From the NCBI GenBank assembly GCA_006503535.1, contig QYRS01000008.1, positions 1,426,001 to 1,490,000 on the forward strand: a DNA stretch of 64,000 nucleotides, in the 5' to 3' direction. The translations under genes were made by a program, and so were the position numbers. The notes beneath the pieces are model-generated. The model ran no database searches, was not told where the DNA came from, and was given only the letters and a program-made list of their open reading frames with translations. The stretch is from Arthrinium phaeospermum. Its lineage: Eukaryota > Ascomycota > Sordariomycetes > Amphisphaeriales > Apiosporaceae. This document shows, one piece after another, positions 24,509-35,300 of the stretch; position 1 is the first letter of the stretch, and every line of letters begins with the position of its first letter.

Positions 24509-25645
24509 TGTTTTGGCGATTCACGATGGATAATTGCGATTTGGAGGAGACCCCCCCGCCGGAGGGTCATGTTTGCACTTGAGGCCGGATGGCACTTGAT
24601 ACCCATTTTCATTGTACCCGGCCAAACACTTTGACGACGAGATGACTTTGCATTTACAACGATTGATCAAGCAATATGGAGGAGGCGATGGCTCTCATGG
24701 CATTCTCATGGCATGGCATTGCATAGCAACAGGCGAACAGGTGAAAGGGAAGTTATCTTATTATGATCGGACGCTCCCACCAATCGTCATGGGGCTTTAA
24801 CTCCATTATCGACATATTACAGCGTTCGGAGCACGCAATGGCTCAACTTGCATGTACTATAGATACGAATGAATACCAATTGAGAGCAACATGAGTACTG
24901 CAACCGCTCCGTCTACACACTTGTCCGTGATGTCATGCTATTACTAGATCCTTGACGTGTAAGTCCCCTTTCCAGCAAATGCCGAGTCCGGCCAGACCTA
25001 GAACTACAGCGGCCCTGCTCATCAAAGACGAAGCCGCCGAGGGGGGACGCCATTGAGAAAACAGCAACTGTCCATCTGTTGTTCTTTTACGTGCTGCGAC
25101 AAAGAGGGAGCTCGACAGCGAGACAAAGCAAACACGGCACAATAGGTATTGTGTAGCCTCGACCTGGACCCAACCATTGGTCACGACCCCATTGACCCCT
25201 TTGTCCCGTTTGACGAGCCCCTGCTGGGATTTAAGAAAGCGCCGGCTCCTGCTGTTGGACGTGTAGGTATATTATTAGCAAACCCAACCCATCCCAGCCT
25301 TTCGTATACGAAAACGGACATACCTTCATTCTTGGTTGCTCGTTATTTTCAAGCAATCACTCACACTCTCTTTACCAATTTCCAAACCCTACCAACCTCG
25401 GTGACACCTGCCCCGTAGTCACACCCACAGGAAAAAGGCCGGTTCCCTTTTTCTTCTTCTCTTCCTCTTGCTTTCTCTCGCCAAAGATAGTCGACCGTGT
25501 TGTTTTCAGGGCTATATATAAACCCAAGGAAACACCCAGGCAGGCAGGCAGCTGACACCTTAGGGACACCTTCCGGGAAAGGAGGAAGCACAAGCAAGCA
25601 TTTATTACTTGTCATTCTCTCGTTGTTCTTTTTGTTGCTATTATA
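24509..25645. other. Intergenic, CUL3 3' side and promoter of the next gene
   Basis: This is 1.1 kb without a supportable gene. The last 350 bases are pyrimidine-rich, typical of a fungal promoter and leader. A TATA-like box lies at 25513. CATGGCATTCTCATGGCATGGCATT-type short repeats occur around 24690-24720. Confidence 0.55.
25513..25522 (+). promoter_or_regulatory. TATA-like box
   Basis: TATATATAAA lies 124 bp upstream of the ATG of the 977-residue protein gene, within a pyrimidine-rich leader. It is positioned as expected for a core promoter element, but the assignment is by sequence only. Confidence 0.4.
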
Positions 25646-28579
25646 ATGGCTTCTTCGTCCAGCAGCAACAGCATCAGGAAGCAGCAGTCGCTGGCCCGCG
25701 TCGCGGCACTGGGCCCCTACGCCGGAGTCGACCACCACCAGTCCGCGGCGGCGGAGCTCGACCCGGCCGTGCGCGCCACGACCCCCCTGACGGCGCTCGA
25801 GAGGGAGCTGCGGAGCCGGGCCAGCGACGACAGCATCGGGGCCGTGGTGGCGACGCGGCCCGACGCCGAGTACCTGACCCGGAAGCGGGAGCGCCGGCGC
25901 AGCCTCGTGTCCAACACGACCACCACCAGCCATGGCACCAGGGGACGGTCACATCAGCCTGGCGGACCCAGACCCCGTCGGACTAGCATGGAGAGCGAGC
26001 GCTCGCGAAACCGGGCCAAGCTGGTCTCTTCCTCGTCTGTCTCTTCTTACTCTCATTCGTCCGACTCGCCGTCGCCCTCTCAGGAGGAGTCGGCCGGGCG
26101 GGCATACCTGTACAAGCAGCTCGAGCGTCAGCGCGCCAAGCTCGCTTTGGGTGGCGGCGGCGGCGATAGCAACTCGGTCGCCATCGACGACAGCGACGAC
26201 CACGATGACCGCCGGGCCCGCCATCGACGCTCCTCCGCCGTCCTGCGTCCCACCCACGGCAACGCCCAATCTTCCTCGTTCAAGGCCAAGAGCGAGGCCG
26301 GGTACTATCTCGGCAACAGCAGCACCCGCGAGAAGCGGCGCCAGAGCCGCGCGTACCCGCCCATGGTGCGGACCGGCTTCGACGAGGTGCCGCACTGGGC
26401 GGCGGACGCCATGAAGGGCGTGGTTCTGGATAACAAGCAGTCCTCCTCTTCCTCCTCCTCCTCCTCGCGCAGTAGCCGTTACCACCATGACAAAAGCAGT
26501 AGCAGTAGACGCTCTTCGACAACGACCATCACGGTCCCTAGCCCCTATCCAGAGCAAGAGCCCACGACGCCATCCACCACGACCACATCGACAAAGCCAC
26601 GGAGCCGCAAGCGCCGCGGCGCCGTGAGCGCCCGGTCGGTGTCGGGCGCCACCACCGATGACCAGGAGGACGATGCTAGGAGCACCCATAGCGGCTACAG
26701 CAGGTACAGCACGGCCACCTACTCGCACTACCCGCGGGGAGGGGACTATAACAACAACCCCTATCACAGCGCCGCCAAGCGGACGAGCTGGCGGCCCAGC
26801 AGCGGCGTGGACAGCTCGCGGGCGCGGGACCTCGCCGCGGCCGCGGAGCAGCAGCGTAAGCTGGAGCTGGAGCAAGAGAGGGTTCGCGAGCTCGAACGCG
26901 AGCTGGAGCGCGTCGAGCGCGAAAGGGAGCAGGAACGTGAACGGGAACGGGAAAAGGAGCACCGGCGGCGCCAGAAGCAGAAGCAGAAGGAGGTCCTCCG
27001 CGTCGACAGCGTCGAGTTCGAGATGTGCAGTCCCCCGGGCCCGGCGGGAACAACAGCTGCTACTCCCGCTACCGCTACTACCCCTAAATCCGCGACGCCT
27101 CGGAGTCCCATATACGACGTGCCGGGCACCAAGTCCAGGAGGTCGACTGGGTCGTCGCGGCCTGTGACGGCCATTTACCTGCCCCCCTCGCAGGAGCCCG
27201 CCGCTTCCTTCGACGTCGTGGGCGTTTACCGCACCGAGACGGTGGCGAAGCACGAGCTGGAGCCGTTGGACGTACTGAACAAGTCGAATTTCCTGGACGG
27301 CGAGGTATACGACAACAGCTATGAAAACACTGCTGTTACGTCTCCCGAGACCCCCTCCAAAGACCACCATCGTCGCAGCCGCCGGTACTCACGGGACCCC
27401 GCCGCCGCCGAGCCCCGTCCCACGTCGCGGTCGAGCTGTCGAAGCTTGTCGCCGTCGCGGATGCTGGAGAAGGGCGTCGAGTTCAAGGACCGCGTGCACG
27501 AGGCCCTCCACGACTTCAAGGAGGACCAGAAGGCCCGGGCGGGCATCATTCCGCCGGACCCCAACCGAGAGTACCCTTCCTGGTACAATACGCATCCCCG
27601 AGAAAATAAGAGGGAGCACCGGGAACATCATCACCGCCGCGAAGAGGGAGAAGGCAGACCTCAGCAACAGCGCCGTCGCGTTCGCCGCAACAGTCTACAG
27701 CAGCAGCAGCAGCCGCCGCCGCCTGCGCAATTCGCTACGGTGCTGACATCATCACCTGAGCCGGCTTCTTCTCCCACTCCCCCGCAATCTGCGAGCGCGA
27801 GCTTCGCTGGTCGCATGGCCTCGGCCAACACCAGCAGCAGCAGCCCGCAGCACCGCCCGACCCCCTACCGGGCCGAGATGGCCAACGAGGCCATGCCGCA
27901 ACTGAACCACGTCGCCCACGCCCCTCCCGCCACGACGCGGCAGGATCAGGAGCGGCAAGAACTGTTCTGCCGCGCCACCCGCCGCGGTGGCCGACCGGAG
28001 CCGTTCCTGCGTCGGCCTGGCGGCGGCGTCGAGGCGCGACAGCAGGCCGTGACCGAAAACCCGAGCATGGCGCTGCGGATGCGGGCGCAGGAGAAGATCA
28101 ATAACGAGAAGAGACTTTCCGGTCTCGACTTCGGGTTCGGTGGCAGCAACAATGAAGGTAGTAGTATGTCTCGGCTCGATTCGTTGCACATGCCTCGCAG
28201 CAGCAACAACGCTGCCGCCACGGCTAATGCCGCGGTGCCCGAGTCGCATCGACGGAGCTTCTTTGCGCCGCAGTGGATGCAGCAGCAGCAGCAGAAGCAG
28301 GAGCAACAGCGCTTGCCGTTGGAAGTCGTCGACGACAAAGATGAGTCATCGTTGCCAAAGCCCGCCGAGTCCGTGGTGAGCGACTTCAGCTTTGTGACCG
28401 GCCAGTCAGAGAAACTGGACGTGCCCCCGCAGAGGCCCCTGTATGCGCCTGGTAGCAAAAGGGATGACCGGCACGGTCTGCCGAGCCAGTCGCCATCTCC
28501 CCCGGCGATGGGCGGTAGCGGCGGTGGCGCCCGCCGGCTGAGACGGACGAATGGTGTAAGCATTTCCCAGTTGAGGTAA
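25646..28579 (+). CDS. Ser/Arg-rich low-complexity protein, function unknown
   Basis: This is one uninterrupted frame of 977 residues beginning MASSSSSNSIRKQQS; the ATG follows a leader with a TATA-like box. There is no catalytic domain, signal peptide or membrane segment. Visible features are Ser runs (a TCC-repeat-encoded tract near 26440-26470), many Arg/Ser clusters and repeated RRxS motifs that suit basophilic kinases. A charged coiled-coil-like helix at about residues 397-450 is rich in LELEQERVRELERELERVE. Poly-Gln stretches lie near 27700 and 28280. More ordered islands are LEPLDVLNKSNFLDGEVYDNS and VEFKDRVHEALHDFKEDQKARAG, followed by PPDPNREYPSWY. Third positions are G/C-rich like the other genes. 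The long antisense frame across it mirrors this composition. It is probably a largely disordered, phosphorylated scaffold, but this is inference. Confidence 0.75.
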   Translation: MASSSSSNSIRKQQSLARVAALGPYAGVDHHQSAAAELDPAVRATTPLTALERELRSRASDDSIGAVVATRPDAEYLTRKRERRRSLVSNTTTTSHGTRGRSHQPGGPRPRRTSMESERSRNRAKLVSSSSVSSYSHSSDSPSPSQEESAGRAYLYKQLERQRAKLALGGGGGDSNSVAIDDSDDHDDRRARHRRSSAVLRPTHGNAQSSSFKAKSEAGYYLGNSSTREKRRQSRAYPPMVRTGFDEVPHWAADAMKGVVLDNKQSSSSSSSSSRSSRYHHDKSSSSRRSSTTTITVPSPYPEQEPTTPSTTTTSTKPRSRKRRGAVSARSVSGATTDDQEDDARSTHSGYSRYSTATYSHYPRGGDYNNNPYHSAAKRTSWRPSSGVDSSRARDLAAAAEQQRKLELEQERVRELERELERVEREREQEREREREKEHRRRQKQKQKEVLRVDSVEFEMCSPPGPAGTTAATPATATTPKSATPRSPIYDVPGTKSRRSTGSSRPVTAIYLPPSQEPAASFDVVGVYRTETVAKHELEPLDVLNKSNFLDGEVYDNSYENTAVTSPETPSKDHHRRSRRYSRDPAAAEPRPTSRSSCRSLSPSRMLEKGVEFKDRVHEALHDFKEDQKARAGIIPPDPNREYPSWYNTHPRENKREHREHHHRREEGEGRPQQQRRRVRRNSLQQQQQPPPPAQFATVLTSSPEPASSPTPPQSASASFAGRMASANTSSSSPQHRPTPYRAEMANEAMPQLNHVAHAPPATTRQDQERQELFCRATRRGGRPEPFLRRPGGGVEARQQAVTENPSMALRMRAQEKINNEKRLSGLDFGFGGSNNEGSSMSRLDSLHMPRSSNNAAATANAAVPESHRRSFFAPQWMQQQQQKQEQQRLPLEVVDDKDESSLPKPAESVVSDFSFVTGQSEKLDVPPQRPLYAPGSKRDDRHGLPSQSPSPPAMGGSGGGARRLRRTNGVSISQLR

Positions 28580-28874
28580 GGGACTTACTTGGAAAGTTTT
28601 CCTTTGTTTTGGTAAGAGTAAAAAGCAACGTCATGAGTAATAGTATCACGGAACGGGTACGTGTAAGGTAAATTGTACATAAGAAGTGTAAGTCCACCTT
28701 GGCTTGAGAGAAGGCCATGTATATACACAAACGTCGGGTTGTTATATAATGTACATAGACAAGAAAAGCCAGAAATTGGATAAATCGCAGGAATACCTAC
28801 CGAAACTTACTGTATGAGTATGTGGTGTGTGTGTGATTCGAGACACCCTCCGTTCAGTGACCAGAATATTGATC

Positions 28875-29842
28875 TTAGAGAGAAATGCACCCGCCGGCGC
28901 TGTCTTCGATGAAGATCCCGTCGTAAATCTGACCCTCATCAATGCCGGACTCCTGGTAGCCCGAGTTCACGACATCGTCGGTCCCCGTGGGCTTCTTCAG
29001 CATGCCGATCTGGTACTGCCCTTCTCCCGAGTTGTCGTTGGGCAAGGCAGCAGTGACCTGCTTCAGCGGGGCGAGCCCCTTTGAGTAGTAGACTTGCATT
29101 GTGCTGGACAAAGGAACTCCATTAGAAAGTGCTTCCCAAAACAAAGGATGAAATTGGTCGCATAGTAAGCCAAACGGCCATGCATGATTGCGTGAGGTAC
29201 GTACTCCTTCTCAAAGTCCAGCGTAACGGCGAAGTTCTGCCAACCAGTAGCCTCTAAAGCCGTCGACCAAACCACCTCGCCCTTCCGGTTGGTGATCTTC
29301 ACGGCGTCCCTGTCACTGGGGCGGTCAAGCAGCGTGCCCATCTTGAAATCGAACTGATTTGCGCCGTAGTCCGCCGTCTCGTGCCACACGTTCTGATACT
29401 CGTGCGTCAAGTTCAGCCGGCGCGCCGGGTCTTGGTGAGTGCTCCAGTGGACGGTGCGCACGCCCACCGCGCCCGGCCCGCCCGTGTTGGCGTCGCCGAG
29501 CAGCTGCAGCCCGGCGCGGCGGAACCCGTGCTGGGTCTTGAAGACGGAGCTGTCGGCGATGGTGACCTCGACCGGCTGGAAGCTCGCGTCGTCGAAGCGC
29601 GAGTTTCCGTTTGTCACGTTCATGTTGGGGAACTTGAGGATCTGCGACCAGGGGATCCCGCTCGCTTTGACGTTGCCGGCGTTGAATATATTGTTGGTCG
29701 CCGCTGTGTCGAAGTCGGTCAGTCGCATCGACGCGGGGACTTGGCCCGACAGCACGACGGGGCACTGGATGCGGCCGCTGGCCGTGCAGGCGGCGGAGGC
29801 GGTGGCCACGAGAAACGCTGCGAGACAGGGTGATGCGCGCAT
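28875..29842 (-). CDS. Secreted glycoside hydrolase family 131 protein (beta-glucanase)
   Basis: GH131 enzymes cleave beta-1,3/1,6- and beta-1,4-glucans. Minus-strand exons are 29842-29205 and 29103-28875 (288 residues), joined across a 99-bp intron with a GTACGT donor. The join gives DFEKDTMQVYYSKGL, the expected family continuity, whereas reading through does not. The N-terminal MRASPCLAAFLVATASA is a signal peptide. The core shows CPVVLSGQVP, LTDFDTAATNNIFN, WSQILKFP, PVEVTIADSSVF and GFRRAGLQLL, matching GH131 N-terminal domain blocks. Several NxS/T glycosylation sites are present. The C-terminus has GQYQIGMLKKPTG and a late Cys. No cellulose-binding module is attached. The leader contains a 50-bp GA tract 8 bases from the ATG. 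It converges with the low-complexity gene 295 bp away. Confidence 0.87.
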
Positions 29843-29847
29843 TGTAT

Positions 29848-29850
<3 letters not shown>

Positions 29851-29915
<65 letters not shown>
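29851..29915. repeat. (TC)25 plus (TA)n microsatellite in the GH131 leader
   Basis: Perfect TC dinucleotides run from 29851 to 29900, followed by about seven TA units to 29915. On the gene's strand this reads (TA)n then (GA)25, ending 8 bases before the start codon, so it lies in the 5' UTR or core promoter. Confidence 0.95.
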
Positions 29916-30923
29916 TTCTCGATATCCGAAGTCTTAACCAGCTGCGATATTGCTTGACTCTCCAGCTGGAAAGAGGATCTGGCGGCGGCAGCAGCAGCCG
30001 CTATATACTTGGCATACTAGCTGCACTGGAACTGACTAGAACACATTCTCCATCCATGCCGACTTGCATCCGACGATCCGGTCAATCCATCTGCAGTGGG
30101 AAAAGCGACTCAGTGAGCAATGAAAATCTCGGTAAAGGGGGTAGACGGTCCGAGGAACCTAATCTAGGTGTAGTTGAGAGAATCAAAACGCGGGGAACGG
30201 AAGGAAAGTGCTCTTGTAGATTGGCGGGGGGCGGGGATGCAATATCCTCAACTTCACATTACACGTTACGCTTTTGGGGTCTGCACCAGCAGTCTCCTCT
30301 TTTGATGAGAATGTTCGATCAAGCAACTTGATAAAGGATGTTCAAAACGTCAGAGCCTCATTCGAAGACATCAGAACAAAGCTATTGCCTGGCGGCCACT
30401 TCCTGAAGCTTCCATCTGTATTGACCCGGAAAGCTAACAAACATGATCAAGATCCTGCAAACATACGAGCTACAAACATTCTATGCGGATTTCAAACCCC
30501 ATCAAGTTTGCTGGGATTTCTGCGGAAATGAGGCCTTCTACTTTATCGACGAAGAAAAGAGTGTTGGCTGGTTGATGGACACCTACCTACCTACAGAATG
30601 TAACCCTTGCCGGCGCCTGCAGGGAGTATCGGCGACTAAATATACTACCTGGCCTTTTAAGCGGTAATCGCGATGAAGCGGACCGAAAAGACGAAGATAC
30701 AGAAGGGGCCAGGCGCCTACTCCTGCACTCTCGTTCGCCGAGATTTGCTTGCAAGCCCATGGTGGTGGTTTGTTGACCCAGACTGCCGGGTACGGACATC
30801 GCTTATGCCAAACACGCAGGTTGATTTCCACCCATCCATACCGATTGGGGTATATGTCCGTCTCGCAGTCGAACCACCAACCCATTGCCCATAACCCCGC
30901 TCACGCGGATGTGTATGTTAACT

Positions 30924-30935
30924 TATATATATATA
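30924..30935 (+). promoter_or_regulatory. TATA-rich segment upstream of GNAT gene
   Basis: Twelve alternating T/A bases lie 180 bp before the ATG at 31115. It is a candidate core promoter element, by sequence only. Confidence 0.3.
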
Positions 30936-31114
30936 GCGGAAGGCGCTTCCTGGTGGTCAGCCGAGCGCTTACATGGTCTTACCGTGTCGCGCCATCTCCG
31001 CATACTATTTACAGTAGGGCCTCATTTGCGACATCGTGCCGGGCTTCTTACCAATTACGCGCGCGCAAGACATACATACACACACATACACATCAATTAA
31101 ACCGAAGCAAGAAG

Positions 31115-32347
31115 ATGGGGGGCATGCTCTTACCTCCGGTCCAGGACACCCACGGCATCCAGCTGCCGCCGCGGTACACCATCCGGCCCATCGACGCCGG
31201 CGTGGCCGACTGGGCCAAGGCTCTCTCCGTCCAGGGGTTCCTGCTGGGCCCGTCCATCTGGTCGCCGCTGATGGCCGCGCCCAAGACCCGGAGCGCGCTG
31301 CGGGCCTTTGACGCCCTGCACGGCTACTACATGCACGCCGTCAACAGCGGCGTCTCGTACGGCGTCTTCGACTCCGAGTACGAGTTTGCCCGACCCGAGT
31401 CCAAGTCTACTGATACTCCTGCTGCTACCAACGGAGATAGCACCAATGGCGATGTCAATGGGAGCGAACACGAACCCAGCGGCGGCGCCGTCTACTGGCG
31501 GGAGCTCGACCCGGACGCGCCCGACTTCGAGACGGGCGGCGGCGCGCGGCGCATGGTCGAGGGTATGGACTTCCCGCTCGTGTGCGTGGCGCTGTCGTGC
31601 GACCTGGCGGCCAAGCCGCCGCCGGCCATCGTCGAGGCCCTGCACGCCTTCTTCCCGCTCCAGAAGGGCGTCAGCCAGTACTGGCGCGACCGCGACCCCC
31701 GGCCCAAGGGCACGTGGGAGCCCCGCGATGTCGGCGAGGTCTGTGCCCGCATGGGGTGCGTGACGAAGCCGGAGTACCAGGGGCGTGGACTGAGTGAGTA
31801 GTTTTTTTTTCTTTCTTTTTTTCGTTGTGTTGTTACCCTGACTGAACTCCTCTTCTTCCCCTCATGTAAATCAATATACCCCCTCTTTCCCCTTTTCGCT
31901 GTCGCGTGGTTTATTGAATCATGGTGGGGGGAGGGAGAGGGGGGCCGTGGGGAAACGATATATAAGGGGAGTGTTGAGGATCATTGATCCACCACTTCCC
32001 TACTTCTCTTACTACATCATATGTTGATCCATGTCAAGAGAGGAGAGTATACAACATCGGTGTGTGTGTGCTGACCCTACGTCACTTATGCAGTGTCGGC
32101 CCTGAACCATTTTGTGATGCTGGACCTGAAGGCGCGGGGCTTCCGGGCCATGAACGCCGGCATCGGGGTCCCGTCCGTCTACCGCAACTGGATGAACGCG
32201 CCGGCCGGCTGCCGGAGCTACTCCTACCTGGACCTGGACATGTTGGAGATCGAGGTCGAGGACGAGGACGGGCGCAAGGTCAAGCCGTACAAGGACTCGG
32301 GCATGGCCAGGGAGGGCTGGTTGATGTGGTGCGAATTGAACGCCTAA
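31115..32347 (+). CDS. GNAT-fold N-acetyltransferase-like protein
   Basis: Two exons, 31115-31793 and 32094-32347, encode 310 residues. The 300-bp intron has a GTGAGT donor, a T-run, a GCTGAC branch and a TATGCAG acceptor. The splice rebuilds an ATG codon, giving PEYQGRGL-M-SALNHFVMLDLKARGF. This matches GNAT motif A: the Q-G-R-G acetyl-CoA pyrophosphate loop and following helix. The start MGGMLLPPVQDTHG lies after a CA-rich leader; an in-frame upstream extension lacks a good start. The first 230 residues are less typical, with a low-complexity Thr/Asn/Gly insert near residue 100. The substrate is unknown. It resembles the fungal 'acyl-CoA N-acyltransferase-like' proteins often left uncharacterised. 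The motif call is fairly firm; acetyl transfer is inferred. Confidence 0.75.
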
Positions 32348-35300
32348 GGGCTTCCCTAGCCCCCCGGTGATTAGGTACGCGAGGTATGTACAGAGGTAGT
32401 CGCCAAGCGTGCGTGCGTGCGTGCGTCTTCTGGGGAGTTCGTTTACCTGCCAATTCGGTTGCCGCAGGAGAAAGGGGAAGGAGGAAGAAGGAATATGTAA
32501 TGAAGGAATGCTTGTCATCAGATGTCACATTTGCCATGTGTGATTGATATCTACATGCGCCCGGCGCCTAGCTGTTTGGTTGTTGACTCTGTTTGCGTGC
32601 CGATGTAGCCGGCAGATATGCGCCGAGACTCCTACCAACGCCTGCATGGGAGGCGCGAAGGCCAAACGCCGCAGACATGGCAAACGGCCGATGGTTGGAT
32701 ATCGATCATCAGTCAAGCAGAATGCCAAGAAGAGCACATCCACTCGCGAAATGACCACGTTGCCGGTGATTGATATTTTCATGTGCAACTCGTAAGGCCG
32801 GGAAAATCTGCCATACATACTTCATACCTGACTTGTAATCTGTCAGTCGAGCTACTACTATGAGCCGACGAATTGAGCTTGTCGCACATAACGTGAACAG
32901 AGCACAAGCTGTTGCCAGAGAGTAAAAGGACTGATTTCTTGAAGCAGCACCGATGGGTGTATACGGTCCGTCAAGCACAGACTTGCAAGATCTGTGGCTC
33001 TCGGATGCCCATGTCTACCATAAGTATTTACTTACTTACTTTCTTACACTGTAGTAGTCTTACAAACGCACAAGCATCCCCAATTCGGTGATTTGGTTGG
33101 TGACGGCCGGGACGGCAGCGCGCGGGTCGTTGTGGTAGGTGCCTCGTCCGACCGGCTGGAAGTCACCAAGTCAATCTGTCCCTTTCATCTCATGTGTTGG
33201 TAATGTTGGTAAACACCAACAAATATAGAAATGACAGAGCAGCTTCGGCCAGCCGTCCCACCTTTCCAGCCTGTTGGAAATACATAAGACGCACCGATGT
33301 TGCATGCGGCTGGCACAAGAATAGGTAGTATCGAACAGATGTCTGTACGGAGTAGTGAGGATATGATGGTTTGGAAGGCCTGCAGCAGATAATCATCTCG
33401 ATGTAACAACGTGGGGAGAAAAGGGGGATCATCTATCGCCCTGTGCTACCCCTTTGGAAGGGTCCCCAAGCTGTCTGCTCAAGCGTCGTAGCGTGCCGCC
33501 GCCACGGACCAAAGGAGCTGCGATATGAATAAATCGTAAGGCAATCAAAGCGGATGCAGCTGACCCTTCACCGACCGGGCTACGGGCTGGGCAGCTTACC
33601 AACTACGTCGTCGGGCATGTTGGGGTCGCAGTGTGGATTTCATTCCGGGGACGACTTGTACTAGCTGGGACCAATATTCCGGGCGCCAGACTGAATCCGT
33701 CAAGTCACGTTTGTGCTCGCTCCCCCTGAGGGCTCGCGCCAGAGATCGTTTCTTATCTCCGTTTGGCATGGCATGGGCATGGGCATGGACTCCCCTCGCC
33801 TTCTGGGCTTGATATTAGGAACTGAGATGATATCTGCGGTGGGCGCCCGGGCCGCGCGTCTGTCTCTGCTGGTCTAGAACCGTAACCGCCGCCTTCTCGA
33901 ACCAGTGACGCCTGTGACCATTCTTCACTAGGACCGGGTTTCGGGCTCTATCTACGGAGTATGCCATATGGCACCAAATCGTAGTTGCATCTGCGTACTA
34001 TCGCCGCTGGTGAATGAGATGGGCGGGCCAGTGTCGTAGTGCTGCACTGCCACTGCCCGTGGCGAGCTGCTATGTAAAAATAAGCTGAGCAGTCGTCAAC
34101 TGAAGACCAACTAACTGCCTGAACTGGACATAACCGGTGCCCAGCGTGAGTAAAATAGCCTGCATACTTACATATACGGATACGGCTTACTATTGTTGAC
34201 GTCTGCCAAATATGAAGGCTAGAAACAGCTGATGCAGAAATGATGCCTGTCATGGGGTGGTAATTGCGCCGTTACATTGTTGATCGCAGCATGCTGCTTG
34301 ATTAGTGGTGGTGAATCAGATTCGCATTTAGCAGTCAACCCGCTTAGTCGGCACAAATCCTCTTGGCGACTTGTCGTTCGTTATCACTGCAACAGTACAA
34401 TACCAAAAGCGGTAATAAATAACTGACCCCCTGCGGTTGCGGTTGGGGAGAGGTTAGGTTAGGCCGAGTACCTTATTCCCAAAATGGTTGGAACGGTAGT
34501 CGCTGATTGGCCCGCCTGGCTGGCCCGTCAATCGCCCAAGTGACAATCAGGGGGGCGGGATTGGGGAGGACCGGTAATGAGGGATCGCAGGGGGATGACG
34601 CGTCAGCCTCAATGAAAGGAGAGGCAACGGCGCAGAAAAAAGGAGATGAAACTCAGGGTCTCGTGGCTGAGCATTCGAACGCGAACGGAAGGCGATTTAG
34701 GGCCCCATCCGCCTGGGTCCTTCCGATATGGTTTGAGGCGATTGTCGAAGAATCTCGGCAATGGACGATGCCAACTGCTGATTCGTGCGAGGCAGAAACG
34801 TCTGTGTGTGCAAGATAGACTTTTAGAGCCCAGCAGAGTGTGGAGTTGGGAATACTCCGGGGCGCTGGCCAATGGGCTTCGAATGCGGCCGTGTATCACG
34901 AATTAAGGAGCCTGAGACGGGTGGCCGTGCTGACCTATAGCAGGCAAGTATACAGGTATGTACTGCTTCTGGGGAAAAAGAAGTGTTTATTGAGATCGAT
35001 CCTTGCCTTGACGAATGGGGCGGCCACGAAGGGAAGCTGATCAGGCGCCGGAACTGAACAAAGGAGACATCATGGTGTGGGAGAAGCAAAACTGCCAAGT
35101 CCTCGCCAAGCATGTTTGATAGTTCTGAGATCTGATGAGCGAAAAATGAATACTTAAAAATAAAGAAAATGTAGGGATGGTTCGGTAAGAGAGATAGAAG
35201 CCAAGCTTCTTACAGACAGCCTGGTTGGTTATTAATAAGCCAAGACGAGTCAAGGAATGCCATGTGCAGACTTCTGGACGACTTTGCCAACATCGCCAAC

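Larger units (their letters stand above)
29843..31114. other. Divergent promoter region, GH131 / GNAT gene
   Basis: This 1.27-kb spacer lies between two start codons. It contains the TC/TA microsatellite next to GH131 and a TATA-rich segment at 30924 before the GNAT gene. No frame in it looks coding. Confidence 0.55.

Noticed and set aside
25949..27370. 473-codon antisense frame opposite the low-complexity gene
   Set aside because: It mirrors the G/C-rich third positions of the sense gene; its Arg/Gly/Val-rich product has no domain, and the sense frame is longer and has a leader.
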